DNA of 64,000 nucleotides from Cavia porcellus (Eukaryota; Chordata; Mammalia; Rodentia; Caviidae). The DNA lies in the NCBI RefSeq assembly GCF_034190915.1, contig NW_026947487.1:120923201-120987200 (forward strand), given 5' to 3'. Shown piece by piece: positions 1 to 10,800 of this stretch. Every line of letters starts with the position of its first letter. The stretch's first letter is position 1. The notes under the pieces were generated by a model. The model was given only the letters and a program-made list of their open reading frames with translations, was not told the origin of the DNA and did no database searches. A program made the position numbers and the translations under genes.

Positions 1-173
1 ATTGACCTATAGCAATTTCTACTGCAGTGTACTGTTGAGTTTCTTATTAACAGCTGGAAATAAACTATGATTTCTGAAATCCTCCTGACAAGTTCAAGTT
101 ATGAAAGAACCAATATTCCTTCAATAAAGTGTTTTACCCCTGGTGTCATTTTCTCAACTGGGTGAAAATGCTT

Positions 174-406
174 GTCTTTTTTTTTTTTTTCGGTACTGGG
201 GTAAATTGTGCTTGCCAGGCAGGCACTTACACCACTGAGCTAAATCCCCAGCCCTGTTTTGTTTTGTTTTGTGACAGGGTCTTGCTCTGTAATTTCATCT
301 GGACTTGAACTCACTAGGTAGTCCTGGCTGGTCTTGAACTTGCAGCAATCCTCCTGTCTCAGCCTCTTGATGCTGAGATTACAGGCATGTATTACCCTGC
401 CTGGCC
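174..406 (-). repeat. tRNA-like SINE followed by B1-like SINE
   Basis: On the + strand a T-run leads into an older tRNA-SINE copy ending CTGAGCTAAATCCCCAGCCC (174-255). A B1-like element follows to 406, with the doubled segment characteristic of rodent B1 and an ending like ATTACAGGCATG. Both point to the - strand. Confidence 0.75.
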
Positions 407-531
407 GTATTTTGACCTTGACTTCAGTTATCAATTGGTGAAATTTGTCACTGTACCAAGCAAGGATCATCAACCATACCAGGGCCCAGCTGTATCTAGC
501 AGCTTAAAGCACTGGACTGATTTAGTAAGCT

Positions 532-539
532 TTGAATAC

Positions 540-574
<35 letters not shown>

Positions 575-1390
575 CATTACTCCTTAGTGCTTATTACTTT
601 TGGGGAGGGGGGGGGAGAATACAGTCATATATGGCAAAACAAAGCTGTCAGTCAATACCAAGGATAGACATAGCACATGGTGTAGAACACAGTACAAGTT
701 TATCAACTATGGTTATCAACGTTGTCCTTTGTTTCCTTAAAAAGAATTGTCTATCTCATTAGATATTATAAAGTTGGACAAAACAGTAGAGAACAAGACC
801 AATACAACTTAGGCATTGTAAACATTACAGGACTTCCAAAGAAGACAATAGTCAAACCAGAATGGGTATCTTAGTGAATCTTATTGTCTTCAAAGTAGTT
901 GCCTATGTCTTCAAACTTGATACTACCATATAGAATGGAACAGAGTCTAATCAGTCAAAACAAGATCGTGGGAGTACTACAGGACTTCAAAACAAGTTAA
1001 TAGGAAATCAAAAAGAGTTATTATTTATATATCCTAATTATTTGAATTTTTTCTTTAATTAAGACAAACATAAGAAATGACTAATTTTTTTAAAACAATA
1101 AGGGGGAGATTGAGATAAAACAGGACATAACAATATAACAATAGAGGTCACAGCATGACTGTTTCAACAACCTAGTACTTCACCACCATATAACCTGACT
1201 TAATAGTAGTTACCATAGTGTCTTTTTCCTTGAAATATTTGGATAAAACTTCATATACTCTAGCTTCAAATATTTTTCAAATCAAGAAGCCCAGAATAAA
1301 GCCTTTCTAATTAATGAGTGAAAACTTTATAAGGCTCCAAGGCCACCTAATGGGGAATCATGATTACCACATATTGAATACATCCTTTTT
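532..1390 (-). mobile_element. 5'-truncated L1-derived element (copy A) with 17-bp TSD
   Basis: The insertion (about 549-1373) is bounded by the identical duplication TTGAATACATCCTTTTT at 532-548 and 1374-1390. A long T-run at the left end is the poly(A) tail of a - strand retroposon. The body matches the tail of the complete copy at 40905-42899 (for example TGAATCTTATTGTCTTC and AAAACAAGTTAATAGGAAAT blocks in the same order). No coding capacity is seen. It is a 5' truncation of the same family. Confidence 0.85.
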
Positions 1391-1918
1391 AAAATCATCT
1401 TTGACAGTTGATCCTTGCTCTCTTGGAACTTCTGCCTTCCTGCTTGATCTCCTGATCTCATGCTAGATGACTGATATCAAGTGCCAGCTTCTACATGTTC
1501 TTGTGTCAAAAAGATTGGCACTAAGTGCAGGGTTTGGCTTGATCTGAGTCAAGCTCAGGAGCTCTGCTCTGCACCTGTGGCTGACAGGTCTTTTCCACAT
1601 GCCTACATGCTCCAACTGATCCAGCCACTTTGCTATCTCCTAGATTCCTACTTCACAAGGTTCCTGCTGTGGCTGCCTCTTTAAATTCCTGTCCTCAGGA
1701 ACCGGTCAGCAGTTCCCAAAATCTGGCCATGGTGGAACTTAGGCAGCTGAACAAGATAGCAATTCACCTGCCCTCTTGGTAAGCACCCCTGGCACAAGTC
1801 TGGAGAACCATTCAGTGGCTCCCGTGAACCTACTGGCTGAAAATCAAACATCTCATCCCATCCCCCTGTTTAGCAATTGAGGGCAGAGGTCTGAGCATGT
1901 CTTGGGAAGATGCCTTGC

Positions 1919-2024
1919 TTTTTTTTTTTTTTTTTTTGTCTTTTTATCGGTACCAGGGATTGAACTCATGCCTGCCTGCTTGCAAGGCAGGCGCTTATGC
2001 CCCTGAGCTAAACCCCCAGCCCCT
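1919..2024 (-). mobile_element. Young tRNA-derived SINE inserted in the 1690-3095 repeat
   Basis: T-run, then GTCTTTTTATCGGTACCAGG, the tRNA-like body in reverse, ending CTAAACCCCCAGCCCC. It splits unit 1 of the surrounding repeat. Confidence 0.9.
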
Positions 2025-2239
2025 TTTGATTGCTTTTATAATGTTCTTTTTTTGCTTGATTTCACTATATCTAATTGAATGGACAACTATTATGAAGATA
2101 ATAAGATATACTATGGTACCTATTAGTGTTATCCTGGTATCTTGCTGTGAAGTTCTGTACCAATTTCACTGCATTGTCTCTATTGGCTTTGTTCTGTCTT
2201 GTTGTGTTGTATTTTTACTACCTTCAAAACAAAATTAAG

Positions 2240-2325
2240 GGGGCTGGGGATTTAGCTCAGTGGCATAAGCACCTGCCTTGCAAGCAGGCAGTCGTAAGTT
2301 CGATCCCCAGGACCTATAAAAAAAA
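2240..2325 (+). mobile_element. Young tRNA-derived SINE between two repeat units
   Basis: Starts GGGGCTGGGGATTTAGCTCA (box A) with GTTCGATCC (box B) and an A-rich tail. AAATTAAG flanks both sides as a short target-site duplication. Confidence 0.88.
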
Positions 2326-3291
2326 TTAAGAGAACCGCCAGCGTCCCCTGAGATCTAAGCCATGTTGGAGTTTAGGGCACTGGGAAACCAAGCAATCAGT
2401 TCACCTCTCTGGTAAGTGGCTGTGGTGTGGCAGACTGCTGCCACCGCAGGGCGAGAACCTCCAGCATCTCCTGAGGTCCACCCCATGTTGGAACTTAGGG
2501 TGCTGGGAAACCAAGCAACCAGCTCACCCACCTGGTAAGCAGCTGTGACTCAGCAAGCTGTGGCCCTCCCAGGGGGAGAACCACCAGCCTCTCCTGAGAC
2601 CTGCACCATATTGGAACTTAGGGCGCTGGGAAACCAAGTAACCAGCTCACTTCCTTGCTAAGCAATAGTGAGCCTACCAGTACACAGGCTGAGAATCAAA
2701 TTTCCACTTCCCCCCACCCCCATTAACAAATGGGAGCCAGAGATATGAGCATCTCTTGGGAGACTGACCATATGCAATACAGCAAATAAGGGGGATTTCC
2801 TTCTATCATCTCTTTGAAGGCAAATATTTTTACCACTGTTCTGCTTTATTCTGATTAATGGTATTGCTCTATTCAATGTCCTGTTTTGATAAGTTCTATA
2901 ATGTTCTGTATTTTATTTTGCTAGACCTGACTGAAAGAACAACTATTGTGAAGATAACGAGATATACTGTGGTACCTATTACTGTTATCCTGGTAACCTG
3001 CTGTGAAGTTCTGTACCAATTTCACTACACTGTCTAAATTGGCTTTGTTCCGTCTTGTTCTGTTGTACCTTCAAAATAATAAATTTTTTTTTAAAAGTTA
3101 AAAAAATTACATTAAATTAAAAATTAAATAAACTCCTGGTATCTTGTGGGGGCCATACTTACACTCAGAAACTGGGGAAATATAGGGAATGTGCCCAGCA
3201 AGTAGTTATAGCAACATAAGACACAACTCACTTTATCAAACTCCTTTCTGTAGGAAGGTTAGAAATCCAAGAGAGTCACAAGTCTTATTCT

Positions 3292-3371
3292 ATTTTGGTA
3301 CTGGGGATCAAACTTACGACCTGGAGCTTGCCAAGCAGGCACTTACACCGCTGAGCTAAACCCCCAGCCCT
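3292..3371 (-). repeat. Older tRNA-derived SINE
   Basis: Reads GGTACTGGGGATCAAAC through CTGAGCTAAACCCCCAGCCC on the + strand. More diverged, and of the subfamily with CTTGCCAAGCAGGCAC. Confidence 0.75.
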
Positions 3372-3529
3372 GAGGTCCAAGTCTTTAGAAAGGTGAGACA
3401 CCTTATCCTGTGGTTCCCATACTCAGATGCCACCATATCATCAGAGAGCTTCAGGGCCCCAGTCTCATTCCAGATCTGGTAGGATCTCCAGCCTCCCAAC
3501 CTGGGAATCTGCACTAGCTGGGACCCATG

Positions 3530-3852
3530 TGTTGGGCGCAGGCGCTCAACATACCATACCCCACCCAGGAGTAAGGACCACGCCAGCTTCCGCAATGCGC
3601 TACCTCCCTCTTTAAATTAGCCAACCCGTGCACACTTCGTGCTCACTCCATACTCTGTGGCAACTCCTGATTGGCCACAGCTGGATATAGTAGCCAGAGC
3701 CTGCGTACCATTCCGCCCTGCTTCCTCGTGGCAGCCTGTGATTGGTCACGGCCAAATATATAAACCAGAGCCCGCAGGTAAATAAACCAGCAGTTAACTG
3801 TCGTCCACAAGAGCATCTCCTGTGTCCTGTTTCATTGGGGCTGCGCCGGTCA
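3530..3852 (+). mobile_element. Solo LTR of a class II (ERVK/IAP-like) endogenous retrovirus
   Basis: 323 bp, starting TGTTGGGCGC and ending GGTCA. It is flanked by CCCATG (3524-3529) and CCCATA (3853-3858), a 6-bp duplication with one mismatch as expected for class II elements. It contains CCAAT-type ATTGG motifs, a TATATAAA box at 3757-3764 and an AATAAA at 3781-3786. No internal retroviral sequence adjoins, so it is a recombined solo LTR. It lies about 0.7 kb upstream of the SPIRE2 CpG-island promoter in the same orientation. Confidence 0.75.
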
Positions 3853-4523
3853 CCCATAGCTTTGCTGCCACTTCTTGCCCAATGACATTTTGTTGCCATG
3901 TAATTCTGAGATAGCACAACTGTGGCATCATACGAACCCTGCTAAGCTTAGGAGCAGCCTGACCTGCACCACCTCTGAGCCAGGCATGGGCAGCCTGGAA
4001 AAAAGGAACAGAGGTGTCCTGCGGCCACCGGGTGGAGAGTCCTCTGCTAGAAATACTTTCTACTTGCCCGCCAGTGTCGCACAAACTCTACCTCACAACA
4101 ACCTCCGGAGGTCGCCCTGGCCGCCAGCCCTCCAGCGACCTCCAAGGCGTGACCTGTCTCTCTGACCTTATCATGGGTGACAGGGTGAGGCCCACAGGCT
4201 CCTTGTCTTCCTCGGGCCTCCACCCGGCATCCAACAGCCCAGATCTCACAATCACTACACTGTGTTCGGCCAGCATGCCGGCGTAAGCTGGGCACCGGTG
4301 GTCGCCAAGTTGCCCCGGGAGGTGGGGTGGGGTGGCCCAGCGTCCAGGAGTGAGACTCGGTGCTAAGTCTCCTCCGTCCCGGGTCTGACCCCTAAGCCCT
4401 TTCCCGTCTGCCCTCCCAGGGCCCTTCCACCCTCCGTCGCTGCGCAACCTCTCCAGCTTCCCCAGCCTAAATTTTTGCGCGCCCCGCCCCGCCCCTCTGC
4501 AGTGCTCCTCCCCCTCTGTCCGA

Positions 4524-4531
4524 TGACGTCA
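4524..4531. promoter_or_regulatory. Perfect palindromic CRE (TGACGTCA)
   Basis: Full 8-bp CREB/ATF site about 90 bp upstream of the SPIRE2 ATG, inside the CpG island and next to GC boxes. The placement is typical of functional CREs, which act within about 200 bp of the start site. Confidence 0.7.
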
Positions 4532-4620
4532 CACGCCGCTGCGAGGGCCCGCCCCGCGCCCGGCCTAGCAGCGCAGCGATGGGAACCCGCGGCGCGCGCG
4601 GGCGGCGATGATGGGCGGCC

Positions 4621-4867
4621 ATGGAACTGGGGAGCGGCGCGGCGGCCCCGGAGCGCGCGGGGGGCGCGGCGCGGGCCGAACTGTGGGAGCTGTCCCTGGA
4701 GGAGGTGCTGAAGGTGTACGAGCAGCCCATCAACGAGGAGCAGGCCTGGGCTGTGTGCTTTCAGGGCTGCCGCGGGCTGCGGGGCGCGCCAGGCAGGCGG
4801 CGCATCCGCGACACGGCGGACATCCTGCTGCGCAGGGACGGATCGGTGGGCGCGCGGCGGGAGCCGG
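4621..4867 (+). CDS. SPIRE2: SPIRE2 coding exon 1
   Basis: Codes residues 1-82 plus one base (phase 1): the Ala/Gly-rich leader and the first half of the KIND domain ([27 protein letters not shown]). The donor is G|GTGAGC. The exon lies inside the CpG island. Confidence 0.95.
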
Positions 4868-7800
4868 GTGAGCGGGGCGGCGACGGGCGGGGGCGCGACC
4901 TCGGCCCTACTGGCGCACCGGGACTTCCTTTCCTGCCCAACCTCCCGCCCTGCGTGTGTCTCCGGACCTCCGGACCAGCCGCCCTCCTCCGCCCCGGCCT
5001 CGCTCAGGGACTGGGGTCGAGCACCGAGCACCCCGCATTCGGCCTCTCAGTTCCAGCTCTGGCTATCTGACGCGAGTGCTCCTGGTTTGGGGTCTGTGAC
5101 ACTCAAACTGCAGTTCACGCAGGGCCCCTGGGTGCAGAGTACGCCTCTGCCAGTGACACCGCAGGTCCGGAGGCAAGAAAGGACACAAATGTCTCCAGGC
5201 TGTTGGGGGCAGGGTGTGCCCGCCTGGGAACCCGGGCTGAAAAGAGCTGAATTGGATTCTTGGGCATAGTGGAGAGGAGACGAGAATGTGTAACATCCAG
5301 AGGACCGCCTGCTTTTTCTGATGTAAACCATCAGTGAGAACCAGAGACAAAGCCCTTGGAAGGTTTTAAAGTCTATTCAGAGTATTGAGTTTCACGTTTT
5401 ACTTTTTTTTAGTTCTTCCCTAGAGAACCGAAGTGCTAGTGTGTATGGCACTCAGTGCTATTACCCAGAAGTTGATACTCGCTGGGAGTACAAAGGCAGT
5501 TGTGTGTTTGCTGAGCAAAGCTGGCCTATCTCCAGCTCCAGGGCCATGGGTTTAGACATTTTCTTGAGCGGGTTCCTGGACAGACAGCAGGGCACCCAAT
5601 TCTAGTTCCTTCTCTCCTAAGCTTTCTCTGCCTGCTCTGGTGCCTCACCCTCCACACCCTGCTGTGAACTTTTCAAGTTGCTTTGTTTTGCACTAATACA
5701 TCAGTGGGAAAATGCTGTGTAGGGCCTTACGGTATTATTCCCACTTGATGCTCAAGTAAGCGGAAGCTGGAGCTTGACCAATGATTCAAAAAGCAACAAA
5801 CTTTGGATTGGTTTGAACCACTCTGGTACCCTGTATTTCCAAGGCCAAGGAGGAGAGGGGCAGATTTCAGGGGGCAGCCGTGGGCAGAGGCCAGGAATCA
5901 GCCTGTGCATGCTTCCATTTGAAACTCCTTCCTAGACCACACCAGCCCTCGAGATGAAGAACCCACCAGGCTCTGGCCTTAGGCTAGGCCTTCCTTGGGG
6001 TGTGGGTCCTCCATCTCTCCAGGCCTCAGGAGGCAGCCCAGCGGCAGTTCCTGGCTGTCAGATCCGAGGGGGATGCTTTGTTGATCTTGAGGGAGTGGTA
6101 CCAACCTATGGCACCAAGGAGCCAAATTTTATTTTGTATTCAACATAGTCACAGGTTTGGTTCATACACATGTCTTAGGTAACTAGTTTATGACTTTCAA
6201 CCTTTTTTTAGATGAGTTCTGTTTCCCAAGCTGGTCTTGAACACATAGGTTTAAGTCATCCTCCCACCTTAGCCTGCCGAGTGTTAGGACTACAGGGATT
6301 TGCTACCTCTTTGAGAATTAAGAAAAGTATATGGAGCTGAATTTGCTCTTCTGTTTTTTTGTTTGTTTTTATTTTAGTACTAGGCATTGAACTCACTACC
6401 TTGAGCTTGCCAGGCAGGCACTTAACACTGCTGAACTAAATCCCTGACCCCTGCTCTTCTGTTCTTGAATTTCTGAATCAGCTATAATTCTAGCCCCAGG
6501 GGTGGCCTAGCATTCTCTAGGGCTTGAGTAATTGGTGTGAAATGTACATTGTTGCTTCCTGTAAGTCACAGTCAGAAAAGATACACATCACCCTCATCAG
6601 CACTTTGGTCTGTCATTGATGCCAGCTGAATTTCTGAATATGCTTTACTGGGCATTGGGCCCTTTGTACCTATCCTGTTCCCAAAGTCTGGTTGATCTAG
6701 GCAGTGATAAATGCACCACCTGGGCACCAGCTGGGCATGGTGGTGCAGCTGTCATCCCAGTGCTCTGGGAGGCTGAGGCAAGAGGATCACAAGTTTCAGC
6801 CAGCTTGGGCAACTTGATGAGCTGGAGATGTAGCTCACTGTGAAGGCCTTGGGTTTAATGCCTAGTGCTGCAAAGGAGAAGAAGCCTTCCTAGCTTTATA
6901 GCCTGCTTGGAAGCTTTTTTCATTTATTTATTGTCTTTTTGAGACAGGGTTTTGCTATGTAGCTCAGGCTGGCCTTGAAGTCATTGTGTAGTGCTGACTG
7001 GCCTTGAACCTCCAATAGTCTTCGTGTTTCAGCCTCCTGAGTGTTGGGATTATAGCTATGTGTCATAAGCTTTATTTTATTTTTCTTTTATTTAAGTGGA
7101 AAAATGGAAAGCATGTTAAGATGTGAAATCTTTGGGGCTGGGGATTTAGCTCAGTGGCATAAGCACCTGCCTTGCAAGCAGGCAGTCGTGGGTTTGATCC
7201 TTGGTACCGATAAAAAGGAAAAAGCCAAAAAAAAAAAATTATCTTTAAGAGGCCATGTGAGAACTTCATAATGGGGAAGCACGTCCATCAGGGTGTGCTG
7301 CTCCACACAAGGCTGCATCCTTAGACCCCACCAGCTCAGCTGTTAGCGCCTGCAGTGCTCTTGGGGTATTGTGGGCCCCTGGCCACTGTCCTCCAGGGAT
7401 TGGTTGCCGTGCTGGTGGCTTCCCCCTGTGGTGTAGGGGTCTGCTGTCCTTATAAGTTGCAGTGGGGTCATGCTCTTCTCCTTTCGTCCCTTAACTCTGC
7501 CTGTGTTCACTCATACACAGAATTTTAATTATTTCTCTCTGGACAAATTTTTCTTTTTGCCCTGGAAATGGCCCAGGGCCTCATATGTGCTAAACACGGG
7601 CTCTGACACTGAGCTCTGCCCCAGCCTGGCCATGAGACCCTGGCAGCCTGTGTCTGGCTCCAAGGGTGGCCCCCACCCCAGCCCCCAATTCCACCTTATG
7701 CCATGTGGACTCTAGGCCTTCCCAGCACTACTTTGGTTGCATCCCGAGTTCCCAGTTCTTCCTGGAACTGGACTGAGCACACAGGGAAGCTGCAGTTGTC

Positions 7801-10800
7801 TTTCTCCTCCTGACTCCAGCTAATGGCCCAAACCCAGGAACCAGGGGACACTGGGGAGGAACCCACCACGCCTAGGACAGGCAGCATAGCTGTGGTCCAC
7901 TGCCGTTACTGCAACCATCTGTTCCAGATGTGGACACATGCTCCTTGTCCCCAGACCCAATGCCACTGGGAGCAAAGTGGGACCTGGCTTCTGAGGGTTG
8001 GTCTGTCCCTACTGCTGGTTCCCTGTGCTGCTGTTTCAGTTGCTGTTATTTGGGTTTGTTTTGCCTTAACAGACCTTAACACTGAGCTACATCTCCAGCC
8101 TTTTTTTTTTTTTTTTCGGTTTTGTTTTTCTTTTGGTTCCTGAGACAGTGTCTCACTATGAAGCCCAGGCTGGGCTAGAGCTTTCGATCCTTCTGCCACA
8201 GCGACCCAAGTGCTGTGCTGAGGTTATAGGCATAGGCTTCTATGCCTGGCTTCCTCCCACATTTCTTGATGGTTACTGGGTCCTGTCCAAAGTGTTCCCT
8301 GCAGAAAAGGGGAACCAAAGGTCAGGGTGAGTCCTCTATGGTGTGGCAAGTGCTGGCTGCTGCGCGCATGGTACGAGTGTGAGCTGGGAGGATCTATAGA
8401 TTGGGGTTTCCTGGTTTAGTCTCCCAGATCAAGGCTCACTACAGGACAGTCCTTCCTGTGTTTCTCTCTAGGACACTATGTCTGGATTGGCATCCCTGGA
8501 CACTCCAGTGTGTGTCCTGTTCCAGCCTGCCCAGCCCTGCATTGTATGTCTGGGAGGAGGCTTTCACTGTAAGGGACCAGGTATGGGTTCTCTGTGTGCC
8601 TTGTGCTACCTCTCAGCCCTGGTCCTTCCTTATGACTGTCTTGGTGTCCATGAAGAATGGCTCCTCTGCCCTTTTGGACAGAACTGACTTTCCAATTCAG
8701 CACAGGGTCACTGAAGTGGTGGTTGCATTGCAGCCTACCACTTCACAGGATGGTCTGGTCCTGGGATATGGCCCATTTAAGCAAATCCTCTGAGATTTAA
8801 CTAGGATCACTAACTCACCCCTCAGAGATCTGGCCCCAGAGAAAGCTGAGGCTGGTGAGGAAGGAGGGCTGCCTAGAAGCATCTGCCTGATAATAAGGCA
8901 TGTTGTGTGGGTTTCAGGCCACTGAAGGGAGTGCTAGCATCACCTTCACCTCACCTCCCCATTCTTGAGGATTTGCTTATTCTGGTGTATTTGCCTCCTA
9001 GACTTTCCTGGGGAGGAGAGAGTAGGGTGTAGCTCAGTGGTAGACAACTTGCCTGGGATGCACAAGGCCCTGAGTTTGATCCCTAGAACCCCCCCAAAAA
9101 AGAGTGCATGGATTTTCTGTGGCTTCTACAAAAAAGATTGCCACAAATTTGCTGCTTTTTTATTTTTTCCTGTACTGGGAGTTGAACTCAGGGCTGGGTG
9201 CTTGCCAGGCAGTCACTCTGCCTCTGAGCCCAGGCCCCAAACTTGCTGACTTAAAGCAGTGTGCATTTATTCTCCTCAGCTTAAGAATCCAGAACCTTGA
9301 GCCATCCTCACCTTCTGGCCGATCACCAGCAACCATCTTCTCAGCCTTAGATTCCCCTTTCACCATATCATAACATTTGTGGGCTCTGGTGATTAGAGCA
9401 AGGACAGCTTAGGGGGTGAGGAGAAAGGGCAGAGGCTGGCAGGAGTGCATGAACACTTGACTTTACCGTCAGCATCTAGCCTCCCCATCTTCCAGTTCAG
9501 GGCCCAGGAATCTGTTCCAAAGCTGCCCAGAACCACAGGTCCTTAGGCAAGTTCAAGTGCCCATTCCTCCAAAACTGTCACCCTTGGGGGTTGTCAGTGT
9601 CTCTGGGTGTTAAACGTGGATCACTGGGTCCCACCTGAGTCAGTCTCACCTGGGAATCTGCATGTCTTATGCACACAGCTGATCTGCTGTTTGGGGTTCC
9701 CTGGATCATAGCTCTAAAGACTGGTCCCCCAGCTCTTGCTTTAATGCCAAATGACTCTTGGGTCAGAGAGGTCAAGAAGGGCAGCGATGGGATCCAGAGT
9801 CAGCCTGAACAAGGCTAGTGGAGGGCTGTCTCAGTAGGGTGGTACTGGGAAGGTCACCACCCTTTCTGAGTCTGGTAGACTGGGGTTACCCATGGGAAGC
9901 CATTGTGAGACAGGCACGTAAGTGCCTCCCTGGGAAGCTCAAGGGGGTTGCTGCTGTTGCCAGGCTGGGACTGGCTGTGGAACTCAGCAGGAGTAGGAAA
10001 CCAGGCCTGTGAGGAATGCACAGCGAATGTCCAAGAGTTTCCTACCCCTTATCTGGGTCTCTTTCAGGTCTTAGCCTGCTGCCTGGAGAGGGGACAATGT
10101 CCCATGTAGGTGGTAAGTGTTTCTGAGAATGGAGCTACTACCTCAGCTTGATTAGCCACCGCCTGGCTGGCTAATGAGAGGATGCGGAAGTGAAACTCTA
10201 AACTGCAGAGGTAGAGGTGGTGGCAGGACACACCTGAGTCACTTTGACCCAAAGAGCTCTCTGTTTGCTAAACAAACACGGGACTTCTGACTCCTGTGGT
10301 TTCTCAGAGTGACTCTCCTGCAGGCGGATGCTTGGCACTGGCCCTACTGAGTTTTAAAATTGTTTCCATGGCAAGCATTTATGGAGAACTTACTATGTGT
10401 TAGACACTAGGTACATTTTCATCAAATCCTTGCAGTAACCTTGGTGGCATGGATGTCTTTTGCTCAAGAGGGCAACAATTTGGTGCTCAAAGCCAGGTAA
10501 AGTGTTTGACTCCCAGATGCCCTGGATCTCTAAACCCCTCTCCACCAATGGGGGTACACACTCTCTGTAGTGTTCTCCTGTGCCCTCTTGGCCATCATTG
10601 AAGAGGCCTGCATCCCTGCCACCTAGCCTCCTTCAGGTCAGGCATCCACTACCTAAACACTTCTATGCACCAGCTCTCTGAGGATGCAGCTCCTAAACTA
10701 GGGCTACAGTTAGGCTGTTTGTTCCCAAGGTTGAGTCTTGGATCAATATAGCACAAAAGACACTGTGTTCATTTTAGTGGCTCCCTAGTGTCCCCTGGGC

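Larger units (their letters stand above)
1690..3095 (+). repeat. Unclassified retro-element, two tandem units with 123-bp monomers
   Basis: Two related units abut, at about 1690-2238 and 2330-3095. Each starts with monomers (GAACC...CCATGTTGGAACTTAGGG, then GGGAAACCAAGCAACCAG, then CTGGTAAG). Three monomers lie at about 2331, 2456 and 2578, and one diverged monomer at about 1699. Each unit then carries a shared body ending near CTGTGAAGTTCTGTACCAAT, and the second ends in AATAATAAA. No ORF is evident. It could be L1 5'-UTR-like or LTR-derived; I do not recognise the family. Two SINEs interrupt it. Confidence 0.6.
4440..5010. promoter_or_regulatory. CpG island / SPIRE2 promoter and first exon
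   Basis: CpG-dense, GC-rich DNA around the start codon with no TATA box and several GC-box-like runs (CCCCGCCCC about 4484-4495). A TATA-less CpG-island promoter is expected for this gene. The transcription start is probably within the 100 nt before the ATG. Confidence 0.8.

Noticed and set aside
1..3290. FANCA exons, expected upstream of SPIRE2 by synteny
   Set aside because: No FANCA-like coding sequence was seen on the - strand here; the region is repeats and spacer. The gene probably lies left of the window.
4363..5031. 222-codon open frame on the - strand across the SPIRE2 CpG island
   Set aside because: GC-rich DNA lacks stop codons by composition. It is antisense to a confirmed exon and shows no recognisable domain.
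7134..7205. Possible genuine tRNA gene (tRNA-like fold with box A and box B)
   Set aside because: The same sequence recurs many times with A-rich tails and target-site duplications, so it is a SINE head and not a single-copy tRNA gene.
8401..8793. 130-codon open frame in SPIRE2 intron 1
   Set aside because: No family match, no splice signals in frame with SPIRE2 and no conserved motif.
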